From the NCBI RefSeq assembly GCF_031143425.1, contig NC_090447.1:847669760-847733759 (forward strand): a stretch of DNA of 64,000 nt, written 5' to 3'. This document shows, piece after piece, positions 1-9,760 of this stretch. A program made the translations under genes and the position numbers. Below the pieces are notes generated by a model, which was given only the letters and a program-made list of their open reading frames with translations, was not told where the DNA came from and searched no databases. Position 1 is the stretch's first letter, and each line of letters opens with the position of its first letter. This DNA comes from Pleurodeles waltl (taxonomy: Eukaryota; Chordata; Amphibia; Caudata; Salamandridae).

Positions 1-2
1 AG

Positions 3-727
3 GTGTGGGTATTGGAGCCTGTGGCCCCAAGAGCACTCCAGGACAAATGGATTGGACCCCATCTCATTGTTGAGAAAAAGGTTGAGGTGACCTACTTGGT
101 AGACCTTGCCACTGCCAGGAGTCCCCTTATGGTGCTCCATGTCAACCGCCTGAAACCCTACTATGACAGGGCTGATTTATCCCTGCTCATGGCAGCTGAT
201 GAGGGACAGGAAGAAGAGAGTGACCCTCTCCCTGATCTCTTCTCCACCACTGAAGCTGATGGCTTAGTGGAGGGAGTAGTACTGACAGATTGTCTTACTG
301 CTGAGCAGAAAGACAACTATGTAAATCTCTTAAGTCAGTTTTCTGAACTCTTCTCACTGATACCAGGTACCACTACTTGGTGTGAGCATACAATAGATAC
401 TGGAGACAGTATACCTGTCAAGAGTAAGATTTATAGGCAGCCTGGCCATGTCAGGGACTGCATTAAACAAGAGGTTCAGAAAATGTTAGACGTAGGAGTG
501 ATTGAGCCTTCAGAAAGCCCATGGGCTAGCCCAGTGGTACTGGTTCCAAAGCCTCACAGTGAAGATGGAAAAAGAGAGATGAGGTTTTGTGTTGACTATA
601 GAGGGCTCAACCAAGTAACCAAGACAGATGCTCACCCTATACCCAGGGCAGATGAGTTGATTGATACACTGGCTTGTGCCAAGTATCTGAGCACTTTTGA
701 CTTAACTGCAGGGTATTGGCAGATTAA
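3..727 (+). pseudogene. Ty3/Gypsy pol, part 1: integrase C-terminal tail then reverse transcriptase N-half
   Basis: Open from the window edge. The first ~55 residues resemble the GPY/F module at the C-terminus of retroelement integrases (KWIGPHLIVEK, then VTYLVDL and HVNRLKPYYDRA). After an acidic linker the frame runs into a Gypsy reverse transcriptase: a primer-grip-side segment (VGVIEPSESPWASPVVLVPK), FCVDYRGLN, and STFDLTAGYWQI, which carries the first catalytic Asp. Integrase therefore precedes RT. Ordinary Ty3/Gypsy elements have it after RNase H. Integrase-before-RT is the order reported for the Gmr1-like clade. The rest of integrase, protease and gag would lie left of the window. The frame is broken at 727 by a MITE insertion. 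The domain identity is seen in the translation; the clade is inferred from domain order. Confidence 0.85.
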
Positions 728-1346
728 GGGCCTGATTCTGACTCTGGCGATAAATACCGCCAGGGCCGTGGTCCACGGGAGCACCGCCAACAGGCTGGCG
801 GTGATCCTTTGGGCATTCTGACCGCGGCGGTACAGCCGCGGCCAGAAACGGAAAGTCGGCGGTGTATCGCCGACTTTCCGCTGCCCAGGGGAATCCTCCA
901 AGCTGCGCCGCCATGGGGATTCCGACCCCCATACCGCCATCCTGTTCCTGGCGGTTTCGGCCGCCAGGAACAGGATGGCGGTATGGGGTGTCGTGGGGCC
1001 CCTGGGGGCCCCTGCAGTGCCCATGCCAATGGCATGGGCACTGCAGGGGCCCCCGTAAGAGGGCCCCACTTAGAATTTCAGTGTCTGCTTAGCAGACACT
1101 GAAATTCGCGACGGGTGCTACTGCACCCGTCGCACCCCTTCCACTCCGCCGGCTCCATTCGGAGCCGGCTTCCTCATGGAAGGGTGTTTCCCGCTGGGCT
1201 GGCGGGCGGCCTTTTGGCGGTCGCCCGCCAGCCCAGTGGGAAACCCAGAATGACCGCCGCGGTCTTTTGACCGCGGTACGGTCTTCTGGCGGTTCCTGCT
1301 TGGCGGGCGGCTCCCGCCGCCCGCCAAGCTTGGAATGACCCCCTAA
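725..1346. mobile_element. Harbinger-type MITE (element 728-1343) made of serial hairpins, inserted in RT
   Basis: 616-bp GC-rich insertion flanked by the 3-bp duplication TAA (725-727 and 1344-1346), the TWA target typical of PIF/Harbinger. The ends are inverted: GGGCCTGATTCTGA on the left, GGGGGTCATTCC on the complement of the right, both followed within ~25 bp by TGGCGG. The interior is a string of separate inverted repeats: about 849-880, 927-988 (28-bp perfect arms), 1004-1054 (24-bp arms), 1073-1107, 1108-1133, 1149-1170, 1187-1244, 1256-1277 and 1299-1329. It has no credible coding capacity. The insertion adds 619 bp including one TSD copy, which shifts the pol frame. Confidence 0.9.
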
Positions 1347-2326
1347 GTTATCAGAAGATGCAAAACCTAAAACTGCATTCTCAACCATTGGAGGGCACTA
1401 TCAGTTCACTGTGATACTCTTTGGTCTGAAGAATGCACCTTACACTTTTCAAAGGTTAGTGAACACAGCCCTGCAAGGGTTGGAAGCTTTTAGTGCAGTA
1501 TATCTGGATGATGTAGCTGTCTTTAGCTCCACCTGGGATGATCACCTGGTCCACCTGTGGAAAGTTTTGGAGGCCCTGCAAAAGGCAGGCCTCAAAGTGC
1601 CAGATATGGCAGGGGAAAGTGGTTTATCTGGGCCACCTGGCAGGTGGGGAACAGATTGCACCACTGCATGGGAAGATCCAGACCATTATGGAATGGGCTC
1701 CACCTACAACTCAAACCCAGGCGAGAGCCTTTTTAGGCCTCACAGGGTACTATAGGAAGTTTATTAAGAATTATGGCTCCATTGCAGCTCCTCTTAATGA
1801 TTTCACTAGTAAAAGGATGCCTAAAAAGGTATTGTGGACAGCTAGCTCCCAAAAAGCTTTTGATGAGCTCAAACAGGCCATGTGCTCTGCACCTGTCCTA
1901 AAAAGCCCTTGCTACTTCAAAAAGTTCATAGTCCAGACTGATGCTTCTGAATTGGGGGCTGGGGGAGTGCTATCTTAGCTTAATACTGAGGGCCGGGATC
2001 AACCTGTTGCTTTTATCAGCAAGAGGTTGACCCCTAGAGAAAAGCATTGGTCTGCCATAGAGAGGGAGGCCTTTGCTCTGGTCTGGGCACTGAAAAAGTT
2101 GAGACCATACCTGTTTGGTACTCACTTCATTGTTCAGACAGACCACAAACCTCTACTTTGGCTAAAACAAATGAAAGGTGAAAACACTTAATTGTTGAGA
2201 TGGTTCATATCCCTACAGGGAATGGACTATACAGTGGAACATAGACCTGGGAGTACCCACTCCAATGCAGATGGACTCTACAACTATTTCCACTTAGACA
2301 ATGAAGACTCATCTGGGCAAGGTTAG
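1347..2326 (+). pseudogene. Ty3/Gypsy pol, part 2: RT palm/thumb and RNase H
   Basis: Continues the RT downstream of the MITE. It has the LFGLKNAPYTFQRL segment and the catalytic YLDD box (codons at ~1501-1512), so both parts of the RT active site survive. A frameshift or small deletion near 1590-1605 moves the connection domain (RAFLGLTGYYRKFI) into another frame. RNase H follows with VQTDASELGAGGVLS, IEREAFALVWALKKL and QTDHKPLLWL, the expected acidic residues. In-frame stops lie at ~1976 (TAG) and ~2190 (TAA). The frame ends at 2326 with no integrase after it, about 15 bp before the polypurine tract. This confirms that integrase is not 3' of RNase H. The copy is inactive. Confidence 0.85.
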
Positions 2327-2340
2327 CCTTATTGTTCCTC

Positions 2341-2352
2341 GTTGGGGGGGGG
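2341..2352 (+). other. Polypurine tract of the Gypsy element
   Basis: A G-run (GTTGGGGGGGGG) lies directly before the presumed TGT start of the 3' LTR. It is in the position expected for priming of plus-strand DNA synthesis. Confidence 0.65.
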
Positions 2353-2353
2353 T

Positions 2354-5331
2354 TGTGTAGGAAAGTATCATCTTGCCTGGCATGTTACCCCCATTTTTAC
2401 TGTATGTATGTTTGTTTTTGCCTTTGTGTCACTGGGATCCTGCTAGCCTGGACCCCAGTACTCATAAATGTATGCCCTGTATGTGTTCCATGTGTGGTGC
2501 CTAACTGTATCACTGAGGCTCTGCTAACCAGAACCTCAGTATTTATGCTCTCTCTGCTTTTAAAATTGTCACTACAGGATAGTGACTAATTCTACCAATT
2601 CTGATTGGCACACTGGAACACCCTTATAATCCCCTAGTATATGGTACCTAGGTACCCAGGTTATTGGGGTTCCAGGAGATCCCTATGGGCTGCAGCATTT
2701 CTTTTGCCACCCATAGGGAGCTCAGACAATTCTTACACAGGACTGCCACTGCAGCCTGAGTGAAATAACGTCCACGTTATTTCACAGCCATTTTACACTG
2801 CACTTAAGTAACTTATAAGTCACCTATATGTCTAACCCTCACTTAGGGAAGATTAGGTGCAAAGTTACTTAGTGTGTGGGCACCGTGGCACTAGCCAAGG
2901 TGCCCCCACATTGTTCAGGGCAAATTCCCCGGACTTTGTGAGTGCGGGGACACCATTACACGCGTGCACTACATATAGGTCAATACCTATATGTAGCGTC
3001 ACAATGGTAACTCTGAACATGGCCATGTAACATGTCTAGGATCATGGAATTGTCACCCCAATACCATTCTGGTATTGGGGTTACAATTCCATGCATCCCC
3101 TGGTCTCCAGCATAGAACCCGGGTACTACCAAACTAACTTTCCGGGCTTTCCTCTGCAGCTACCACTGCTGCCAACCCCTCAGACAGGTTTCTGCCCCCC
3201 TGGGGCCTGGGCAGCCTGGTCCCAGGAAGGCAGAACAAAGGATTTCCTCTGAGAGAGGGTGTTACACCCTCTCCGTTTGGAAGTAGGTGTGAAGAGCCTG
3301 GTAGGAGTAGCCTCTCCTGGCCTCTAGAAATGCTTTGAAGGGCACAGATGGTGCCCTCCTGGCATAAGCCAGTCTACACCGGTTCAGGGATTCCCCCAGC
3401 CCTGCTCTGGCACGAAACTGGACAAAGGAAAGGGGAGTGACCACTCCCCTGACCAGCACCTCCCAGGGGAGGTGCCCAGAGCTCCTCCAGTGTGCCCCAG
3501 ACCTCTGCCATCTTGGATGTAGAGGTGTGAGGGTACAATGGACAGCTCTGAGTGGCCAGTGCCAGCAGGTGACATCAGAGACCCCTCCTGATAAGTGCTT
3601 ACCTTTCAATGTAGCCAATCCCCCTCTGTGGGCTCCTTAGGGTCTCTCCTGTGGGTATCTCACCAGATAACGAATGCAAGAGCTCACCAGAGTTCCTCTG
3701 CACTTCGGCCTTCGACTTCTGCCAAGGATCGACCGCTGACTGCTCCAGGACGCCTGCAAAACCGCAACAAAGTAGCAAGAAGACTGCCAGCAACATTGTA
3801 GCGCCTCATCCTGCCGGCTTTCTTGACTGTTTCCTGGTGGTGCATGCTCTGAGGGCTGTCTGCCTTCATCCTGCACTAGAAACCAAAAAGAAATCTCCAG
3901 TGGGTCGACGGAATCTTCCTCCTGCCAATGCAGGCACCAAACTTCTGCATCACCAGTCCTCTGGGTCCCCTCTCATCCCGACGAGCATGGTCCCTGGAAC
4001 ACAGGAGCAGGGTCCAAGTGTTCCCGACAGTCCAGTGGCCCTTCTGTCCAAATTTGGTGGAGGTAAGTCCTTGCTTCCCCACACCAGACAATAATCCTGT
4101 ATACTGCATGAGCTGCAGCTGCTAGGGCTTCTGTGCACTCTTGCAAGACTTCCTTTGTGTACAGCCTAGCCCAGGTCCCCAGCACTCCGTCCTGCATTGC
4201 CCAACTCGCTGAGTTGGACTCCAACTTCGTGGGACTCCCTTTTGTTGTGCGGACTTGACTGCCATCCTTAGATCTTCTAAGTGCCTGTTCAGGTGCTTCT
4301 GTCGGTGCTGCCTGCTTCTGTTTGGGCTCTCCGTGTTGCTGAGCACGCGGTCTGTCTCCTCTTTCAAGGGGCAACCTCCTGGTCCTTCCTGGGCCCTGGC
4401 AGCACCCAAAAACCTCAACCACAACTCTTGCAGCTACCAAGGCTTGTTTGCAGTCAATCTGCGTGGAAACAACTCTGCATCCTCCAGCATGCCGTGAGAC
4501 ATCTTCTGACCAAAGGAGAAGTTCCTGGCAACTTCTGTTGTTGCAGAATCTTTGGCTTCTTCCACCCCAAGGCAGCCCTTTTGCACCATCATCCGGGGTT
4601 TAGTGGACTCCTGCCCCCCTGGACACTTGCGTGACTCTTGGACTTGGTCCCCTTCCTTCACAGGTCCTCAGGTCCAGGAATCCATCTTCAGTGCTTTGCA
4701 GTCAGATGTTGTCCTTGCAGAATCCCCTATCTCAACTTTACTGTCTTTCTGTGGTAGTAGGGTAACTTTACGCCTACTTTTCAGGGTCTTGGGGTGGGGT
4801 ATCTTGGACACCCTTAGTGTTTTCATACACTCCCAGTGACCCTCTACACACTACACTAGGCCTGGGGTCCATTCGTGGTTCGCATTCCACTTTTGGAGTA
4901 TATGGTTTTTGTTGCCCCTAGGCCTATTTTTCCCTATTGCATTCTATTGTGTTCTACAGTGTTTGTACTACTTTTCTAACTGTTTACTTACCTGATTTGG
5001 TTTGTGTGTGTATATTTTGTGTATATTACTTACCTCCTAAGGGAGTATATCCTCTGAGATACTTTTGGCATATTGTCACTAAAATAAAAGTACCTTTATT
5101 TTTTGTAACTCTGAGTATTGTGTTTTCTTATGATATAGTACTAAGTGATATAAGTGGTATAGTAGGAGCTTTGCATGTCTCCTAGTTCAGCCTAAGCTGC
5201 TCTGCTATAGCTACCTCTATCAGCCTAAGCTGCTAGAACACCTCTAATCTACTAATAAGGGATAAATGGACCTGGCACAAGGTGTAAGTACCACAAGGTA
5301 CCCACTATAAGCCAGGCCAGCCTCCTGCACA
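2354..5331 (+). mobile_element. 3' LTR of the Gmr1-like Gypsy element (~3 kb)
   Basis: Begins TGTGTAGGAAAG right after the polypurine tract and ends near CTCCTGCACA, giving TG...CA termini. The end is good to a few bases. It is non-coding, with a polyadenylation signal near its 3' end. At 5332 the sequence changes abruptly to the coding frame of a truncated Harbinger nuclease, so the retroelement appears to have inserted into that Harbinger copy. The 5' LTR and its target duplication are left of the window, so the insertion cannot be proved here. At ~2.98 kb it is long for an LTR, and I cannot exclude an undetected insertion inside it. Confidence 0.65.
5083..5088 (+). promoter_or_regulatory. 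Polyadenylation signal in the LTR
   Basis: AATAAA followed by a T-rich stretch and GTATTGTGTTTTC downstream. The position fits the R/U5 part of the LTR. Confidence 0.45.
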
Positions 5332-5339
5332 CACCTACC

Positions 5340-5990
5340 TATGATCGAACTCTGTCCCCTTGTAGTTGTTCCATCTTGTGTGGCACACTACTGTTCCTTA
5401 GCACAAAGGAATCATGGACTGATCCAGGGAACATGGCATTCACATGTGAGATGTACTGGTCTGCAGTACATACCAATTGAATGTTCATGGAATGAAAGTT
5501 CTTCCTGTTTCTGTACACCTGTTTACTGACTCTTGGGGGGATGAGAGTAATGTGGGTTCCATCGATGGCACCTATCACATGGGGTATGTTGGAAAAGGCA
5601 TAGAAGTCTGACTTGATGGCAGGGAGGTCAGCACTTTGGGGAAACCTCACATAGGACTGCAGGTGTTGTACAAATGTATTCAGGAATCTTGACAGTATAA
5701 TGCTAAACAATGGCTGTAAAAAACCTGCACCCATGCCCACTGCCAGGAAATGGAGTGCAGAGAGCACCTGCACTTCAGTAGGGATGGCATGCTGATTATG
5801 ATTAGCCGTCTCAGTGCTGGATCCAGTAATGCACAAAGTTCATGAATAGTAGCAAGAGTGAGTCTGTAACTGATAATGATGTGACGCTACACCATGGTCC
5901 GCAAATCTACAAGTGGTCTGTACACCGATGGGCACCTCCCTTGCCACAAGGGTCTGTACCTAGGAGGAGTATAGAACACATGTGAGGAAC
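5340..5990 (-). pseudogene. Harbinger (HARBI1-like, DDE) nuclease/transposase, C-terminally truncated
   Basis: Would catalyse excision and integration of Harbinger elements. Reading leftwards, an exon appears to begin after a CTCCTCCTAG acceptor near 5966 (RPLVDLRTMV), hits an in-frame TAG, then continues as YRLTLATIHELCALLDP. It shifts frame into a clear DDE_Tnp_4 type segment: VQVLSALHFLAVG, SYVRFPQSADLPAIK, VIGAIDGTHITLIPP (first catalytic Asp), VYRNRKNFHSMNIQLVC and GSVHDSFVLRNS (second Asp). After QLQGDRV it ends at the LTR border. The last third, including the expected acidic residue of the third motif, is absent. Identity to the family is from recognisable motifs; no alignment was run. 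Confidence 0.85.
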
Positions 5991-6249
5991 ACACATGCAT
6001 CTGCCCACAATGTTTTCTATTTTGCACTGCTGGCATGATTGTCGATGACCCATATGCATAGTATGTGTGACACTGTAGCAACATGTCCACAATGATACAT
6101 CAGGACTGTTCAGGTGAGCAAATGTATATTGGTTCATGCCTATGGGTGTTTGGGGACAATAGGGCCTGCATGGTGCAGATGAGGATTTAACAACTGTGTA
6201 GTTAAGGCCAAAATGTCTGCCCCCTGTAATCCAGAAGTGTTGTGGTGGA

Positions 6250-6488
6250 AGTGACCTCATACCATTAGCGGTTGACGTAATAGCGTAAGGCGGTGTTTAC
6301 CGCCGGGCGCCAATTAATTGGTTAACATGGTTGTGAGGGTATTCTTAGCGTATCATAATCGCCGCCTGCATTGACTGTGCACACCGCCACAGTGCATACG
6401 CTAACTCGTCACCCCAACTTCACTTGACTCCTGGGTCTCGTGCATGCAGGTACTCCACTGAGTGTGCTGCTGTGTCCTGCCTCTGGTC
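6250..6488. other. Divergent intergenic spacer of Harbinger 1
   Basis: Lies between the two outward-facing genes and so probably held both promoters. It contains GGCGGTGTTTACCGCCGGGCGCC and several short inverted motifs, but no TATA box I would defend. The function is inferred from position only. Confidence 0.3.
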
Positions 6489-8930
6489 ATGGAAATGGCA
6501 TGTGTGGCAAGGGAAAGGTCCCCGGCCTTTACCAGCGAGGAATTGGAGAAGCTCGTGGACGGGGTCCTTCCCCTGTACGCCAAGCTCTACGGTCGGCCAG
6601 AGTTACAGGTGAGTAGGAGGATTGGGCGACATGGATGTGTGTAATGGTGGTAGATGGCTGTAAACGTGTGCACATGTGACACTGTATAGTCCAGGGTTCC
6701 TGACATGCTGTGTTTGTGTGTGCTGTTATGCTGTTATATATGTCCGTCCCATAGTGGACGTATAGCCAGCTGTCTGTAATGGCCATTGTCTGACCTCTGT
6801 GTTCCTTTTTAGGTGGGTCCCATATAGGTCAGCGCCCATCAGAAGAGGGGACTTTCGCAGGCCATCACCAGGGAGGTGAGGACCCTGGGGGTCTACAACC
6901 GGCAGAACACCCATTAGCAGGTAGGGGTGGGAGAACCTGCGGCGCTGGGCGAGGAAGATCTGCAAGGCCCACCTGGGGAAGTCCTCCCAACGAGAAAGGG
7001 GTGCCCGTTGGGCACTGACCCCCCCCCTTATGCGATGCATTCTGGCGGTGGCGTACCCAGACCTGGATGGGCGCTTGAAGGCTGCACAGCAGTCACAAGG
7101 GGGTGAGTATAAAAACTATACTTTGGCTTCTTGATGGATGTGTGTGTGTGCGGTCGTATATATGGTGTCTAGTGGCAGGGACTCTGACTGATGTCCATCT
7201 ACATAATGGCCCTCATGGGGAGTAGGGTTAGAAGAGTCAGGTCTGCAGGACTTCAGGCCCTTCAGTGCTGTGGGGGATGGCTGTAGAGCAGGGTTGTGGC
7301 CACTAGTCAGGGGCATAGCCATGTGTATAGCGGCAGGTGCTGCATGGTCTGAAAGTTGCAGGGTGGGTGTATGTGTGATCCACTTATGTACCTCCATTCA
7401 GCTATTTACAATTGTCTCTCCTGTTTAGTCTCCCCATCCCTGTTCTCTTGTGTTGTCTGTGCACATCAGCATCATCTGGCGAGGGAGCTGAGGCACCGGC
7501 GAGTGGGTATGCAGCGGCCCACGGTTCCACTGGGGCAGAGTCGTCTGACGCCAAGGGGACCAGTGGGTTGGAGGGTGAGGAGAGTATCCCGGGGGAGGCA
7601 ACTACCACTGGAGGTAGTGACTCTGATACCTCCTCCAATTGGAGCTCCCAGGCAGTGGTGCACCCTAGTGGGCCCACCCATTCTGTGTCATCTTCCGCCA
7701 CTCCCCATACCATCACCGTCCTCGCATTTGCTCCCCACCGAGTTGCCCGTGTCCCCTCACCCAGAAGGGTGGGTGTCTCCTTCGCCCCAGGCACCTCATC
7801 CCCTGCCCCAGTCAGCCATGCTGCCCTCACAGAGGAGGCTATTGACCTCCTGAGAACCATCTCTGTAGGGCAGACAACCATCGTCAATGCCATCCAGGGG
7901 CTAGCATCAGAGGTGCAGCAGACCAATGCCTATCTGGATGGCATTCACTGTGCCGTGTCCGGACTACAGAGATCTTTTCAGGCTCTGGCCTCCTCTTTGA
8001 CGGCAGCCAGTGTCCCTGGTCATTCTGTCCCTCCTCCAACAACCTCTACCCCTTCCAGCACCCCATTCCCTTCACCTGTCCAAAGCACACATTCTGACAC
8101 TCTGGCACACACCTCAACACACAAGAAGCACACTTCAAAACACAAGCACCACACCTTCCACCACAGGCATACACATAACCAACATACACAGACACACACA
8201 CCAACATCCACTTCACCCAGTGTGCCCACATCTTCCGCCTCCCTGTCTGTCCCCTCTACATGCACACCCATAGGCACTGCACCCACATTCAATGTTGCTG
8301 ACCCTATTCTTGCAGTCACCACAATATCAGACATCCATTCATGCACCCCAGACACCACACCTGCACTCACCACAATGACTTTAGTTGACACATGCAGCAC
8401 ACTCACCAGACTAGCAGACACCCAGACAACGTACGTTTACACTGCCAGCCTGTCTTGTCCCACAGTGTCCACCCCCTCCTCCCAAGACATTCAAACGCAC
8501 CAAAACACCCACCCGTCACACATCCACCACACCTCAGCACACTGTCCAGTCACCTGCACCCACGTCACGCACACCTACACCTGTCACGACCACTCCCTCT
8601 ACCTCCACTCCCACGCCTTCCTCCAGGTTCACCCCAATTGCCCCTAAGAAACGTTTCCTGTCCCGTGTAGACCTATTTGAACCCACTGGCCCACCCCGTC
8701 TCGTCCCTAAACGTGCCAACCTGCTTGCCCTGTCCACTCCTCCCACATCACAGCCTGCCCCTGTCCACCCTTCCCATTCCCGTGCTACCTCCCCTGTGAG
8801 CAAGAGACCCCATGCTGGCCCTGGAACACCTGCCACACCCCAGGCCAAGTCTGCTCCACCTGCCTCAAGGTCCAGATCCAAGCCCCCTCCACCATCCAAA
8901 CTTAATGACACGCCCCCCTCCCAGTCGTAA
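6489..8930 (+). pseudogene. Harbinger Myb/SANT-like DNA-binding protein gene, three exons, broken
   Basis: Harbinger Myb-like proteins bind the transposon ends and help bring the nuclease to DNA. Exon 1 (6489-6608) starts at the ATG of MEMACVARER, reads SEELEKLVDGVLPLYAKLYG and ends at CAG|GTGAGT. Exon 2 (6813-7102) follows TTTTTAG and carries the rest of the Myb fold: SAHQKRGL, ITREVRTLGVYNRQ, then RWENLRRWARK in another frame and ILAVAYPDLDGRLKAAQQSQG, ending at a GTGAGT donor. It has two stops and a frameshift. Exon 3 (7470-8930) is open for ~390 codons, with an acidic/Ser/Thr-rich part, a helical EEAIDLLRTISVGQTTIVNAI segment and a His/Thr-rich tract at ~8098-8220. The C-terminus (KKRFLSRVDLFEPTG to PPSQS) is in a different frame. 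Splice sites are seen directly; the function is family knowledge. Confidence 0.8.
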
Positions 8931-9760
8931 GTCCCCACACCTGTTCCCTGAGGTGCCTGGATGCCCCATTGTTGCCCCTATGAGGTGGAGTACCTTTGCA
9001 CTTGTGGGAGTCAAGTTGGGGCCAATTTGGCCCATCGGACTGCATACTCTGGACTGGCCATTGGCCTTATGTTGCACTTATATTGCTCATTGAGCTGAAT
9101 AAAAATTCATTTGTGGCCAGTGTTGTTTATGGCACACTCAGGATCCGTGGTTCATCGTTTCTTTGGTTGGGGGTGTTGGGCACATGTGTGTACTTTGGGC
9201 AGGTTGGATTTGCCTTGTGTCGGGTAAGTACCTTTTTCTGTAGGGTGTATGGCTGTCGGTGTTGTGAAGGGATGTGGGTGCGTTGCGGGGTGGGTGGAGT
9301 GGGTGGGCATGTAACTGTGCCCTTTCTTCGCTTGTTTAGTTGGTTGCGGTACTTACCGTCGTCATCTTCGTCGGCGGTCTCAGTCGTGGAGGTATATGGC
9401 AAGGAGCAGGGCTGGCATGATCTGCAACTCTCTATCCATTTCTGCTTCGGCGTGTGGGGTGTGCCTCCGGTGAGTGTTTCCTTTTATTTGGTTTGTTTCC
9501 GCCTGGCTCGGCATGGCGGTGGTTCCCGCCCCGGAACTGATGGCGGTCTAGTGCTTCATTATGTGATGGCCAGGTAGGGCCTTTCCGTCGGACTGTGGGT
9601 GGGCTCTGCCGTCGTTGTCGGCACTCCTCTGCTGGAGGTGAGTGGTTTGTAGGCTGCTTGTTTTTAAGGTGGTTCATTATTTGGCAGTCCAGACTGCACA
9701 ACTGTTGTTACCGCCACCGCCGCCGGTGTGGTGTTTACCGCCATGTTCGTAATGAGGGCC

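Larger units (their letters stand above)
5332..9760. mobile_element. Harbinger transposon 1 (nuclease plus Myb-like gene), left end lost
   Basis: A two-gene PIF/Harbinger element: a nuclease remnant on the minus strand and a three-exon Myb-like gene on the plus strand, divergent from a ~240-bp spacer near 6250-6488. The right end is CCGCCATGTTCGTAATGAGGGCC (GGCCCTCATTACGAAC when complemented), closely matching the termini of the MITEs at 17062-18032, 12777-13409 and 28681-29568. The left end is missing, because the nuclease frame stops at the Gypsy LTR border. No clear TWA remains at the right border (TGT). Both genes are broken, so this is a fossil. Confidence 0.8.

Noticed and set aside
1004..1054. 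Rho-independent terminator-like GC hairpins
   Set aside because: The context is eukaryotic, there is no T-run, and the hairpins are part of a transposon array.
632..1327. Several Gly/Pro/Arg-rich frames on both strands
   Set aside because: They lie in the GC-rich hairpin MITE. GC content and palindromes create open frames on both strands.
3437..4839. Overlapping frames of 60-155 codons
   Set aside because: They lie in the LTR on both strands with no recognisable motifs.
7412..8647. A 411-codon open frame that might be a host protein
   Set aside because: It begins in intron sequence. The real exon starts at 7470 after a CATCAG acceptor and belongs to the Harbinger Myb-like gene. Much of its length is CA-repeat translation.
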